64,000 nucleotides of DNA from positions 128,661-192,660 of the forward strand of contig NW_001798981.1 of NCBI RefSeq assembly GCF_000165425.1. Direction: 5' to 3'. The notes beneath the pieces were generated by a model. It was given only the letters and a program-made list of their open reading frames with translations, did no database searches and was not told the DNA's origin. The stretch's first letter is position 1. Every line of letters starts with the position of its first letter. A program made the translations under genes and the position numbers. This document shows positions 45,659-60,900 of the stretch, in pieces. The stretch is from Paramecium tetraurelia (Eukaryota > Ciliophora > Oligohymenophorea > Peniculida > Parameciidae).

Positions 45659-47707
45659 TCATTTATTTAAATATTTCAGATTTCCTGTCAATTATTTTTA
45701 AATCAACGAAAATTCAATCTTATCAATGCATTCTTGATTGGTTTCATATTCTACTCTGTTTCCTTTAAATCCTGGGTTCTTAAAACCAGTGATTTTCAAG
45801 CCTTCTGGGATTTTGATTGATTTAATATCAAAATCTATTTATGACTATATAGGATCTATTATATACGTCTTTAAGGGATTCAAGATTGTCACAAACCTTC
45901 TAGGATTTACCTTGATAATTGCACTCACTAAAGACTTCAATGCATTCTTTTAATGGTGAATATAACAGTAAAAACTCTCTAAATCCCCAAGATGCTTCAT
46001 CTGCTGTCTTTTGAAGTGTACTTTTGAAATCCAAAGTTAATTCGGATTAAGAATGAGGGATGATTTTATCTATATTCATTATTCTTTCTTTCCAATTTCC
46101 ATTCAGATTACCACAAATATCACTTTGACCAGGATCATTCCATCCTAAAAATTGACTCCAAAACTCTTGGTTATCAACATACATAGTCAACTCTTCTCCA
46201 TCCCATTAATCAATCTTATACACTGTAGCTCTAATTCTAATAAAGTCATGTTTAGGTAAGTTAAACACTTTTTGAACTGTTGTTTTCTAAAATGATAATT
46301 ATTAAATCTACTTTTCCAAAAGCTAAGTAACCACCAACTAATCCTAGATCACCACATTTAGTAAATGGTGGATTGGGACCAGCAGGATCAACATCTTAAA
46401 ATGTCCATCCATCTACTTTATTAAATTACTCAGGAGTAAAGAACTCTTTAGATAAGATATACCATTCATTTTTGTTAACACATTTTCCATCTAGCAATGT
46501 ATGTGTTGGTTAACATTTAGTACATTCATTTTCAGCAGTTCCAATACATTCATCGCAAAATTTAGTACATTATGCAGCAAACAAAAAGAAATCACGTACT
46601 CCCCATGATTGTTCATCAGGGTCATTCTTCAATGAAGTAGTAAATTAAATAGTTAAAGATGGACTTGAGTGTTTTTAAATAATCTCAATAGACACAATCT
46701 TCTCTCCATAGCCAGGGTTTGTTTATTAACTAGAAATAATCATAAAATGTACGCTCCACACAAGTCAATTCCATCTGTTTTTTAGAATGCCAATTTTTAG
46801 ACTTACTTATCATCAATTTTGACGTAGAATTATTCATTATCCCATAAATCAATCTAAATGAATTGTAATTTTACCTTCCAAAAAGTAAATTTCACCATCA
46901 CTTTACTATGAGGCACCATATTAGTAAATGTATTGGACAATAGAGCTTTAGCTCCAATATTTTCGTATCCCCCAAATACCACAATACCAGAACATTCATA
47001 TCCCTTAGGTTTTCCATTCTCCAATTTCCATCCCTCCAATTTGGTATCTACATGGAACCAACTCAAAGCTTCTTGGTTCCAATGTTTGCATTCTTACACT
47101 TTATCATTATGACATATGCCACATTCTGATGGACAAGGAATAAATGATATTTTCATTTATCTAAATCCCCAGGCCTAGACATCTGCTTTCCCTTAAGAAG
47201 TAGTAGCCAAAACAGTTGTAACAGTAGGTGAATTATGAAGTATATCAAATTCAACATCGAAAACTTTATCACTATTTTTTGATTCCTAACCTCCACATAA
47301 ACGAATTCCACCCTCTGTAAATCCCCATTTCATTTCCCAGGGAACTCCATCAACATAAACTGAAAATACATCGTTTTCCCATTCTCCTATTCTAATGGAA
47401 ATAGATTGTTATTTCTATACTTCCATAGTTGCAAATTGAACTTTAATTTATAATGAGGTGGTATCTTTATTAATTTAGTTGCTGTGCTTTTGGTCCCAAA
47501 AGTCTTGAGTCCTCCAATTATATTCTTACCACTACATTTTGTAATTATGTCTGTAGTTGCTTCGAATTAATTTTAGATCACCCAGCCTTAATGTTAATTT
47601 TGAATGTACCATCCAAGTGAGTCAAACTCATCTGATTGGAATGCCTAATACGATGTAATCCATTATGTATTTGCTAGCACTAGGAGTGCAATAAATAATA
47701 ATTTCAT
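45659..47707 (-). CDS. Secreted triple-repeat protein with beta-gamma-crystallin-like end
   Basis: Signal peptide MKLLFIALLVLANTQ, then three diverged copies of a domain of about 180 residues. Each has GW near its start, a Cys and GG-FG element (CSGKNIIGGLKTFG; CSGIVVFGGYENIG; CGDLGLVGGYLAFG), a PH element, a K-I-D/G-x-W-x-x-E strand, an LCG or DICG motif and a Trp-Gly-Phe/Val-Arg end (AWGFRQ, SWGVRD, SWGFRE). Short Cys-rich links (CPSECGICHNDKVQEC) join them. The C-terminus, CIEVFSECNYQGKSQKVCDN...IKSIKIPEGLKITGFKN, has the pattern of a beta-gamma-crystallin Greek-key domain, often Ca2+-binding. A 29-nt intron near 47408-47436 and a 22-nt one near 45855 restore frame. Function unknown; a surface or granule-matrix role is plausible. 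Confidence 0.75.
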
Positions 47708-47855
47708 TAGAATAAAAAAACGAATATAATTTCATATTTATGAATTATTTAGTATTCTTGTTACACTTAATCGATTATTATTGAACACATTAGATTTATC
47801 AACATTTTAATATTATTGGGGACTATATAAATTTTTACTATAATTTTATTGATCC

Positions 47856-49720
47856 TCAATCTAACTTGCCGTTATGTATTTACTATGATGCTAGTTGTGT
47901 TCTTGCGATGAATTTAAAGATGACTAAATAAATTGATACATCTCTTACTTATTTCATCATGTCGCTATATCCCTATTGAGTGAATCTCTTCCTTTCCAAG
48001 AAATCATTCTAAAAGAATGTCTTTAACTCTTCATTCGGATTGAACATTGAGAAAGTGCTACTCACAGAACTTCGGTTGAAATCTTCAGATCGCTTCAATT
48101 CACTTTCCTGCTGCTTTCCCACACTTGACGGTCGGTAGTGATAATTTAATTTTGGTGAGTATTGATCTAAGATCTATTGTTTGTATTTGCTATAAATCAA
48201 GATATTATCTTAAATTTAGTGATTCCCCAGAAAGCTGCTTCCCCTATTTGAGTTGGTCATTGAAATGGAGCCTTGTAATTAATTATATTGAGTCTGTCCC
48301 TTTAACTTTGGTTCATAATCTAATTATGGTGACATTTGTTATTACTATTGTTTATAAAAACTACTATTAGAGATAGCTCTTTTATGAATAGATTCATTCA
48401 ATTCTTGAGTAGATAACTTATTGTTTTCAGATAGGTAATCTTAATGCATCATTTTCAATTTTTCTGATGAATTTACAAAAGAGTTAGTAATAGAGTTTCT
48501 TTCACTTGCTATGTCTTATAGATGTTATTTATGCAATTTCTTATCCTAATCAAGCAATGCTTTGATTTTGGATACTGCCTGAGTGTTTGACTAAGTTTTG
48601 GTTTATCTATGAGAAGCTCTCCCTTTTGAGGAAGCAGAGTGACTACTTTGTTATTTCATATAAGATTGTGAGTTTTCTTCCTGTACAGTTTCTAGATTCT
48701 TCTTGAATGATTACTTCTATGAATATTTAAATTTAGGAGATCTATTCGGGGATCTTTGTTGACCATGAGAGGATTTGGAAGTTTGTAATTATTATTTTTA
48801 GCTTGATTGTGATTGTGCAAATGTTTAATTCGTATTATTCATATTATTTGTATTATGTGTATTATAAGTATTATGCATAAATTTGATCACTTTGTTTAGT
48901 ATTTGATTATGAGGATACTTAAGATTATTATAACAATTATTATTATTATTATTAGGATTGTTAGCTATGTTATGAATATTATATATATTGTGGAACATAA
49001 TTATCTCTGACTGGATATCTATCTGTATCTTCGAACACAGGGGGCTCTTCGGTATCCGTGTGCTAGTAATCAGCAAAGTGACTCTTCTTCTAAGGGTTCT
49101 CAGAAATAAATTTAATTGGTTTTGGAGGTTTATCTTTTATTAGATTGTCTCTCATAACAGATTTGATCTCTGTGTCATCTAAATGATGTTTAGAGATCGT
49201 TATGTGTATTTAATTAATGGTTTAAGGTGTTGTTTCGGTAACCTTCGGAGTTATCTCCCTCTACTTTTTTTGTACCATTTATTACTACTGTTTGAATCCA
49301 AGTGAAGCCGATCTCTTTCGGTCATCATAGATTGGAGACACATTTTGTATTAGTCGATCATGACTTCTTTGAGTCTGACGTTGTCTTAGCTTTTTACATC
49401 ATAATCATTACATTATTGAATTATTATAATGGATCTATTGTGTTAATTTGCTTATTTCATCTTTCAATTGATCCAATTCATGTCTAATATCACAAGGTTC
49501 CTGCACTTATGATAATCTCCCGAACTATTGCAATTTGTCTAAATTTAAATTTTATTTTACTTGCGTAGTCTATTATCTCATCGATATTTGGTTTCCCATT
49601 TGTGACATATCCCTTTTTGATAAGCTTATCGAATCCGATAACGAATACACATTTGATCATCATATCTTAATGTTAGAAAGGGAACAAATTGATTAACGAT
49701 TGCACTAGTTTCCCATTCAT
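47856..49720 (-). CDS. Coiled-coil, Asn/Gln/Ser-rich hypothetical protein
   Basis: Not recognised by name. The N-terminal part (MNGKLVQSLINLFPFQHQ, VFVIGFDKLIKKGYVTNGKPNIDE) looks folded, then a coiled coil (LDQLKDEISKLTQQIH). Further on comes an Asn/His-rich tract (about 48825-49000, with NNNNNN and alternating N-T/N-M), then Ser/Gln/Lys-rich low-complexity sequence and a second coil (KIKALLDQDKKLHKQH). Introns of 22-25 nt fit at several points (22 nt near 49552-49573; 22 nt near 49385-49406; 25 nt near 47890-47915). Low-complexity Asn tracts are common in ciliate proteins. Cortical or basal-body roles are possible; nothing shows it. Confidence 0.6.
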
Positions 49721-50501
49721 TAATAAGTTTGAATATTTTGGTATTATAATTTTTATTGTTAAATTAATAGGAATATCAATTGATTGCTTAAATGAATTTT
49801 TACTATATATATTAAAAATAATGAAAATTAATATTATTAAACTTGTTCTATTTTAATTCCTTCCAACAACAAATAGGGTCAATTCACGTACTCATCATTG
49901 AGGGATCAAGTGCATGCTTTTTAGAATCCATGAATTGCGATAGAAACAGCTAAATTTTAATAAATGTTGTTTTCTATGGAATCCAAGTTACTTATATTTA
50001 TTAATTATTAATCAAATAAATTTTTAAACATCTAAATATTACTGATAAAGAAAATCATAGATATGGATTAGTTACCCATTGAATGCAAACCAATCATGGT
50101 GTAGATTATGAAAAACACAAGTAATTCCTACTAAAATACAACTTACCTAATGATTCATTATCAGTTTATTTTTGGTTATGTTTTTAATTGAGAACTAGTA
50201 TTCCGCTCTTCTTCATTATATTAGACTAATATTTAACACACATATATATCATCACAATTATTATTTTTTTAAATAATGAATTTCATGGATTGGATGTTTG
50301 TTTGTGATAAAAATGAAACTTTATTGATTAATATTAACAGGTATGTATTAATCAAGTGCTTGGTAAAGGAACAGCATGATAATTTATATGAATATGGATA
50401 TTTTTTTTCATTTGTTATGATTTTCTGAAAATGTCAACAACTCAAAGGCTATCGATTTCACTCTTTCTGTATTTTTCAGCGACCAAGGAAGTCGTTTGAT
50501 G
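49721..50501. other. Intergenic, AT-rich
   Basis: About 780 bp between two minus-strand genes. A minus-strand frame reading SLKNTERVKSIAFELL (about 50410-50480) lies just past the stop of the next gene and could be a further exon of it. The rest shows nothing. Confidence 0.35.
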
Positions 50502-51147
50502 TCAATAGACGTCTATTATAATCGAATTCATAATTACGGTTCTATTTTCCCTTAAACTCAACCAAATTTTGTCCTGTAGTTTGTTAATCTTCTTCTTTCT
50601 GTCTGCTTGTATAGTATCATCTAAATGATCTATAATTATGTGGATAATATACCTAAAAACTCTTTGTAGAAACTTTGAAAAATTTGAGAAGAAAATACTT
50701 CTTTTAAAAAATCATTATTCATGGTTTTGTTTTTACTGTTCTTTCCAAATGGTAATACTAATGGAATATGTGTTTCCTACTCCATGATTTTTAAAAATTC
50801 CTACCTAGCAGTTTTTAAATTAGTTTCTATTAGATTGTTGATAATAGTACTTGAAATGCTGTTTCTTTCTGATATTTTCTAAAATATAAACCTGAATGCT
50901 TTTCTTAGACAAAACTTGATTAATTCTTCCCTACTTTTGAGATGCTATTTTTATTTTGTTACTAAGATTTCTAAAGTCTGTGCTAATTGAACTTAGTTGA
51001 TTTCTCTTAGATTTTGTGAAATCTAATGGATTTGATCATCATCATCCATAACCATAAGTATGTATTCACGAAGCGTTTATTTGTTCAAAACAAGTTTGAG
51101 AGTGGGATCCTGAATTTTATTACTATTTTTGGAATTTGCCATAGCCA
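50502..51147 (-). CDS. Hypothetical helical protein
   Basis: About 205 residues, not recognised. Starts MAMANSKNSNKIQDPT at ATG 51145-51147. Mostly helical and charged (LREYILMVMDDDDQIHQ, LREINQVQLAQTLEIL, REELIKFCLRKAFRFIF). One 23-nt intron near 50645-50667 joins FYKEFL to DHLDDTIQADRKKK. Ends SIIIDVY. No signal peptide or membrane helix. Confidence 0.6.
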
Positions 51148-51720
51148 TAGTCGTTTTTTATGAGGATGTTGACTAATCTGAATAAGTGACTAGGATATGT
51201 GAGAGCAATACCATAATCATGATGTCTGTTGAATGGCAAGGATAATTAAAAATAGGGCTAACTCTATTAGTTATGAAATGGGGCGAAATTGCATGCTACT
51301 TAAAATTATGAATAAAAAGTTTATAGAGGATTTTAATAGGGAAAATCCTGGGTAAATGGTTAAGGCTGATGTAGTAAATGGGAAAAGATTAGTTGGTTGG
51401 TAAAAGGTTGGTTCATGTGATGTAAAATATTAATATAAATCGAATTCAAGTTAAAAGTATCTTTAATAATCATAAAATTCACATTAATATTATATTGATA
51501 AATTTAATGGAAGTTATCAATAATAGGGATAATCTAAGAATATTAAACGAAAAACAAGGAAGTTAATTTATGTGATCAACAAAATATGATTTTGTTGTTA
51601 AATTGATTCGGTTGTACTAAATTATTCAATAATTGTTATTTTATAGCGAATCCGCAAAAAAATAAAATGCAAACTATTTATATGAACACAATTTTTATAA
51701 TATTTATTATATACTATCTA
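51148..51720. other. Intergenic, AT-rich
   Basis: 570 bp between two minus-strand genes; upstream region of the 50502-51147 gene. Nothing specific seen. Confidence 0.35.
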
Positions 51721-53423
<1,703 letters not shown>

Positions 53424-53712
53424 TTTATTTTTAATTATGATGCTTTATCAAGATGAATCCTCTTTGAATAATACGTACTATACGTCATTCGAATTATAGA
53501 TTTAGGAATTATGATTTAATTTATTTTATTTATTTTATTTCGTGATGTATTATGCCTTCATTTCTCAATGTTACTAATACGAATTATTATTAATTTTATT
53601 ATTATTCCTATTTAACTACCCACTTCATACAATGCCATTCTTCGATCAATTAAAATTAAATTTATTGCAACATATTCAAATAAAATAATATATATAATCT
53701 AAATTATCCAAA

Positions 53713-55849
53713 ATGTCTCATACTACCAAAGAATACCTCCCTGTTGTCTTCACTGATCTCTAAATCTCTACCAAAATTCAACTCGACGACTTCTACATCG
53801 AAGAAAGGTACTCTCATACTCAAATCAAGACTCCCCATCCTCAAATAATCACACCATTCAACATCTCAACCCAAAATATCCAAAGTCACCTCTCCCTCCA
53901 AAACCCAACTAGAAATACTCAACTACCAAAAGAACATCAAAAAGATCGTATTCCCCAACATACTTCAGAGAACTAAAGAAGACATCAAAAAGTATCGAAA
54001 ACATCAACTCTCCTTGATCAGTGATGAAATCTCAAATTCCTAGCCAATTATTGAATTAGATCACAAAAAAGTAACCAAAACCAATAGCAAATCTCCTCTT
54101 AAATTCCATTCTTAATAACCAAGTTATATAAGCAATTAGCCGATTAGAACAGATCTCTCCTCTTTAATATTCGATAATAATTTCGAACCCTATTCGAATG
54201 ATTCTATTCTAAAGTTTCATAAACTTAGGTACCTTTTAATTGATAACTTAGTCCAACATTCAATGAAAACTCTTGGTAAAAAGTCGATAAAGTCAACAGA
54301 ATCAATTTAGCTCACGAAGTCTAAAAAGAAATTCATCATTTAGAGAGATTCAATACCTATTGGAAACCAGATATGATTAACTAGTATCTGCAATTGAAAA
54401 TTGTGTAAAAGGGAGTCAACTTTAAAAGAGGGAACAAAAGAATATTTATATTAATGTACCTGCCTCATCAAACTCTTGTTTTAAAAAGCTCATAGGTAGA
54501 AGTCAAAAATAGGTATACTACTTATAAACTATCTTATAGTTCAGTTTCATTATAACTAAATGCTTTGGTTTATTTCACACCTATTTATGATAAAATCAGT
54601 AATATGAGCGAATTGGCAGATAACTACAACACTTGGACTAAGCACTTCTTAGATTTACTACATTACAAACAGCATATCAATACTGTAAAGTTCTTTTTCT
54701 TAGATGGTAAAGAACTCTAAACTTTAAATCAAATACCCTCTTATGAGAAATTCGTCTATTGCAATCTACACGTAAATTGATTTTACACATTATAGGGAGA
54801 TTTCGATCTTTGGAGTAGAGTTGGATAAACCTTAAATCTTGGAGGTTCATTCTAATTAGACAAATACGTGAAATTAGCAACCAAGATGGTGGACTTAAGA
54901 TCAAAGGATGATATTGTCAAGTTCTTTGGCAAAAGAGATAACTTTCTTCCTTTTTATTCCATGGCCTATAATCAAACTGATGAGGGTGTAAAGTCTCCTC
55001 TTTTACAATCTATTGAAATAATTCAGCAAGATGGAGATGACGAATAATTAAATGATGAAGTTATTGATCAGTCTATATTTCAAATGAATAAGAATTAACA
55101 AAAAACTTATCTCAAAACAATATAGTATTTTATTCAATAGAACAAAACTAAGTATTCAGTGCATTTGGCAAATTAAGAAGCTGGAATGAGACAGAGAAAA
55201 GAGAATATCAAAGGCATTAGAAGGAAATCAATTGAAATTAAATTAAAAGGAGTATTCTATTATTCATGACATTTAATAGTAAAAGTAAATATTGGATCCT
55301 AATGAAGAAGCTCACATTGAGAGGAAATTGTTGCACTAGGGCACTCAATCAATCGAAGAAATTAAGGAAGACGCTGTTGATAAAGTTGAAGTGTTTAAGA
55401 ACGCAATTTATAAAAAGTTACCCAAGAAGATCGAATTAACAAATGATCCATTTTCGAGTTTCTCTTCAAAGGATAATAAGAAATTTAAAGAAATTATGAA
55501 GTTGATTAATATTGAATAAATAGTATTAGAAAAAAAAGTGAGCAGACAAGATGTTATGCATTACCTATCTTTATTCAAGGCCCTTATGGATTCAGATAAT
55601 CAGAACTATTTCACAATCGCTCAATTAGATTACCCTTCCTTATACATTTCGAGAGAACAATTACAAAAAAGTCTGCCCTACATAGTCTTATACAAAAACC
55701 AATTGAACACTGCCAAGTTGAATGAAATCTACGAGAGACAGTACAACTACGTTGAGTTCTTAGAATTCTTAGACATTTTCACTACTGAGTACATAGTCTC
55801 TGATAAAGAGTTGGAGAGATTGAAGAACTAGAAATAAGATCCATATTGA
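53713..55849 (+). CDS. Hypothetical protein with EF-hand-like end
   Basis: About 675 residues, not recognised as a named family. Introns: about 53804-53825, 54220-54252 region (23 nt), about 54772-54795 (24 nt) and about 55250-55277 (28 nt). The middle (HHLERFNTYWKPDMINQYL, GVNFKRGNKRIFILMYLP, LVYFTPIYDKI) looks globular. The C-terminus has coiled coil and one EF-hand-like loop, FKALMDSDNQNYFTIAQLD (about 55578-55634), with Asp/Asn at the usual positions but a poor last position. Polar and helical; no signal peptide. A cytoskeletal or Ca2+-linked role is possible only. Confidence 0.65.
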
Positions 55850-55901
55850 CTTCTAATATATTTTAAAATATTCGAAATTCGATAAAGTAAAATATTGTAT
55901 T

Positions 55902-56882
55902 TCATTATTCCTTTTCTTGGGATGTTTATAGTATCTATTGATATCTGTTGCTCATTTCATGAACAATTAGTGAATCATCAACTCCGCATTTGAGTATCCA
56001 GGGATGCTGTTCAATTTCTGAGATCTAAAAAAACATAGTGTGATATTCGTTACTGATAATCTTTAATTGGGATTGAAAGCCAATAACTTTGTTATGAGAT
56101 CCTTCAACTCAGGACTAAAGTCAACTTATTGAACTTCCCAAAACTTGTTGTACTGTTTCCTTAAACAAATACATGAAGAGATGATACCTGTAAATTAATT
56201 AGTATACTTGATCTGTTTTGATGTTGGCAGTCTGAAATGGACAGAAGCCTGAAGTGATCTGGAATAATATCACTCCCAATTGAAATAGGTCGGCTTCGAT
56301 TCCATGGTAAGGTTGTTGCAGGAATATTTCAGGAGCTGCTGTTGAGGGCGAACCGACATAGCTGAACATAGATAGAAAGTGAATACGTGTTAATCTTGGT
56401 TCTTTTTCCTTGGGCATCCAAAAATTTTATTGCGTAGCCGAAATCGCAGATTAGAATATTGAAATTATCATCCAACAATATGTTTTCTAATTTTAGATCT
56501 CTGTGAGCCACTCCTTTTTTATGGATTTCAGAGATGACTATGATTTTATAAAACTATACTTTAGGTTATCTACTTAAAATAATGTCTTGAAAATTCTTCA
56601 GTGAATTTCTAGAGCTTTAAATATTGTAATAGATTCCCTTGTTTGGCGTAATCCATCATGATGCAACCATCGCATTCACATTCCCTTACTCTTATTACTC
56701 CTGGAATGTTGCTTAATAACTGCATTATTTTTATTTCATTTTCATACAAAGATGACTATTATTACTTGAAGACCTTCATAGCCATCAGTTACCCACATCG
56801 ATTCACCAGTTATACACTAAAAGCTTTTAAGAATTAAATACTCCGCAGAATACCCTTGTCCAATTTTAGTCACTACAAACAT
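55902..56882 (-). CDS. Serine/threonine protein kinase
   Basis: Nearly all kinase domain, about 275 residues. Subdomains in order: glycine loop [17 protein letters not shown] with the ATP lysine, [23 protein letters not shown] catalytic loop, [20 protein letters not shown] in the APE position, [20 protein letters not shown], then LLAFNPNQRLS and EQHPWIL. Six or so introns of 20-30 nt restore all of these; the intron between the glycine loop and the ATP lysine is 25 nt. All catalytic residues (K, D of HRD, D of DFG) are present, so it should be active. Subfamily is not clear; CAMK- or ULK-like features only. Confidence 0.9.
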
Positions 56883-57234
56883 TTTAGAAATATTAATATA
56901 CTAATAAATATTTAATTTTTTATTGCATTCACTATCCTGGTGTTAAATAATAATTTATAATAATATCTATAAATTTATTCTTAAGCATTTCTTCAAAATT
57001 CACATATAATATTCTATTGATTTGAATCATGTAGAATAGTATAACAGTGAATGAATAAATAAATTAAATTTAGATTAAAACTGTTTAAACCATTCCATTC
57101 AAATTATCCATCACTACTAATTAGTTCTAGCATATTCAAAGAATCAATTTTATTAACTGTTTCTATGATTAGGAAAACATATTAAATTTGAAATTTCCAT
57201 CTCTAACAAACACTAAATAAATTTAATTTTAAAT
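56883..57234. promoter_or_regulatory. Divergent intergenic region
   Basis: 350 bp AT-rich, between the kinase start and a hypothetical plus-strand ORF. Nothing specific seen. Confidence 0.3.
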
Positions 57235-57660
57235 ATGAATACACAAGAAACAGTTAATACAAAGTAACCATTTAGATAATTCATAACTAACATATTTAGT
57301 TCTTTTTCAAATATGTGAATAGCCAAAAAAGATCAATAAATTTATCAAACAAATAACGAAAATTAAAATGAGTATAAAAATAAAGATTCGAACAGTTTAA
57401 GAATTAAGACAGAATAATAAATAATATAGAAATCCATTATTAATCATAGAAAAATAACAGTACCCAACAAAAATTGATATTAATACTAAGATTCTCATGA
57501 GAATAAAAATAAATCAAAATCTTTTAAGCAAAAATGAATTAGATCATAAAAATATAAAAAATAAATATTTAATAGTGTTTATATGTCGCTCATATGTTTA
57601 CTTGATGAAGTAGACCCTAATTTATAATACGATAATTAGAAGGTAATGTAAGCAGGAGTG
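57235..57660 (+). CDS. Doubtful Asn/Lys-rich ORF with an in-frame TGA
   Basis: Starts MNTQETVNTKQPFRQF and stays in one frame for about 80 codons, but with TGA at 57316-57318 after SSFSNM. The downstream half (AKKDQQIYQTNNENQNEY) continues in the same frame, and a 31-nt intron near 57462-57492 would extend it to about 57655. The TGA cannot be removed by a normal intron. Extremely AT-rich and low-complexity. Possibly a relic or noncoding. Confidence 0.25.
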
Positions 57661-57949
57661 ATGTCTAAGTCTATCTATTGATTGTGCTAATTCCTTATAA
57701 TCATCATAAATTTGAACCTTAAAATTATCTTTTTTGTGTTTGATGCAACATTATAAAACTTTTATTATTAAAAAGATTTTCATTAATGCTTTGACATTTG
57801 AACAATTTTTATATTAGATTTAATAATGTCTTAGAAATGAGAAGATTTTAATTTGTAACAATTACGAAACAATTAATAATGATACATAGGAATGAAGTTA
57901 AAATAATCTGATGATATTCAATTTATATATTTATATTTGCATATAAAAA

Positions 57950-60900
57950 ATGGATAGACATGGAATAGACATGATTTATAAGACTGATTCTTCAAGATTG
58001 ATGACAATGAGAAATAACACTGAAACCTTAAGCAATATATTATGGTTAATATTAGTCATCAACAATGCGGGATTTGAGAGTCGGCCAGGATTAGGGTTAT
58101 AATTAATTGAATAGCAAATCCCAGAGAGTTGTGCTGATGAAGACAATGAGTTGTATGCTTCAGAAAATTCATCGGTTTCAAATCAAAGTGGACATCCAAG
58201 TAGAAGGGAATCAAAACTCGAGTCCATTAGTAAAGTGATGAAGGAAACCCAAAAGATTTAATCGGATGATCTTCATTAACCCATTGGAGGCTGGGATAAC
58301 AAAATATGGTAAAAAGGAGCATTAAGAATTATGACTTACGTTATTAGATTTGTGATGGCATTATTAATCAACTCTGAGAAGTTCAAATTTACCTTCATGA
58401 AAAAAAGGTAATTCTATGCCATAAATGATTAATCAGCCGTATTTGATTATTATGAAGAGCGATTTTTAATACGAGGCAAAAAGAAGCTCAGCTATTCAGT
58501 ATTTATATAAAATTTATAAAGTAAATGCTTAAATTAAGGATTCAAAATAATTGCTTATATTAGTCTTGCCATATATTTTTGTAATATTTTGTTTACAAGA
58601 TCATCTTTATTATAGTACCAACTAGCACACCTAAGCTAATATGGGATGTGTTCCTATTGATAATTTTATCAATTCAAATGGTCTTTGTGCCATTAAAGAT
58701 TTGTTTTTAAATGGACGTTTCATAAGAGTTGTTGCAGTTTTTTTTATTCACACTGCCACTCTATGTCTACTTGATAGAAATCTTATTGAATTTTTTGACA
58801 GGATTTTATGAACATGGAGTATTGGTAATAGATTAGAAACAAATTGCTTTGCATTATTTAAAGTCTACATTTTGCTATGATTTATTGAGTGTGATGCCTT
58901 AGTTTATAAGTGTTATAAGCAATGAATCTCAAATTTTTGAGATCCTATTATTAATACGCTTGAAAAGATTGATATTGTTGGCAGACACTCTAGAAGAGAC
59001 TTTAAATTTAAGATAAAATTATTAAACATTTATAGATGTGGTTCGTTTGTTGATACAGTTTCTGTTTTTGTCTCACCTATTTGGTTGTGTTTGGCATTAC
59101 ATAGGAGTCTTAGAAGAAGAATTTGGGTATTATTGTTTTAGATATATTGATTTAAGATATGATCAGAATTGGATCAAGTAGAAAAACATAGACGGAGAGT
59201 CCTGGTTCGTGAGATATGTTTTCTCGATATACTGGAGTTCGATTACCACATTAACCATTGGATATGGAGATGTCATACCAGTTAGTTCTGTTGAAAGAAT
59301 GTTTGTCGTAATAGTGGCTGTAGTAAGCAGTGTGGTGTTTGCATATACGATTTCTAGTATTGGAAATATTTTTAGTTAATTAAATGAAAATAAGAAGAAT
59401 TAAAGGCATAAAATGTTTCTAATAAAGAAATTTATAGATGAAAGAAATGTAAATAAAGTATTGGCTAACAAGGTCAAAAAGTTTTTTGAATATTTTATTT
59501 AGATTGATCACACTTCAGATAATGAATGTGTTAAATTGATTGAGAAATTGGATCCTACTTTGAAAACAGAATTGAAGATAGACATCTATAGAAAATTTAT
59601 ATAAAATTCTAAATTAATATCAACTACTTTCTCTGATTTAATGTTGAAGGAAATTTGTTAATTGGTCAAAGAAAAATAATATATGCCAGATGAATTTATC
59701 GTAATTTCAGACTAAGAAATTAATGAGTTGTATTTTGTGTTGGAAGGAGAAATTTCCCTCATTGTGGAATTAAATAAATGTATTATTTGCATTATTCATT
59801 ATTTTAAGAAAAGAACAAATTCTCATAATTGTCTCTAATAAAAAAAAATGAGGTTTTGGGAGAAAAGTATTTTCTTACTAATGCTAAATTACCATTTTCA
59901 GCCAAAGCCCAGAGTTTTGTTAGAGTTGCTGTCTTGGATAAATAATAGTTTCACCTCTTACTTCAAAAATATCCAGAAGAATTCGAAAAATACAAATAGG
60001 CACTCAACAAAGTGTAATTGCAAGAAAGAATTAAATTGTCAGGTTGCGAACTCTGCTATCAAAACCATAAAGTCTTAGAGTGTCCTTTTGTCTTTTATTA
60101 ACCAAACATTCGGTTTGTAGTTAAACGATAGTACGCTTAGGAATAAGCAAGGCAATTGCATGAACGTAGATAAGCTAAATCTCATGTAATAAATAAATTG
60201 TTTATTTAGGTAGAATTCTAAAAGTGATCGATTAGGCATATAATATCGTTTAGTGACATATGCTTTAGAGAATAATTTAATTTAAGAAGAATCTATCAAT
60301 GATTCCATAATTAAGAAAATGGACTTGTAATGCTTAGAACATCAAAAATACTTATTCAGAACATGTACTGATTCTTCTATTAATACTCTTATCAAAAATA
60401 ACCTTAACCCTACCTTTTAGAGTGGAGGCAAGGAAAGTCCACATGAAAGTCAAGATCAAATAATGAGATAAAATTCAAATAACACTCATAATCCTAGACC
60501 CAGCTTCACAGGAATAGGAAGTACAAAATAAATGTCTACTTTGAAATTTATTAAGATGGGTAGCAAAAAGCTAGATAAGTAAGAATCTTGTTAAAAAATT
60601 GAATTGAAAGTGCCTGACAAGGTAGTCTTGTAAGATATTTGTGAACATTCTTCAGATTCCGATTAGCAATCACCTGATAAGACAAAGTTAACCAAATAAA
60701 ATAGTTTCACTTTTTGTGCTTCATCTGACTTTAAGACTCAATTAAAGATAGAGTATTATTAAAAACTAATCATTAATGAATTGGATGGATTGGATAAATA
60801 TTAAGAATATTAGTTTTATTATCCTTAATACAATGTTGAAAGAGTGATTGAGACGATTAATGAGAAGTATAAGTTAAAAAGACTCAAGCAATCTAAATCA

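Noticed and set aside
48825-49000. Asn-rich tract as a prion-like or toxin gene
   Set aside because: It is internal to a longer coiled-coil gene and such tracts are ordinary in ciliates.
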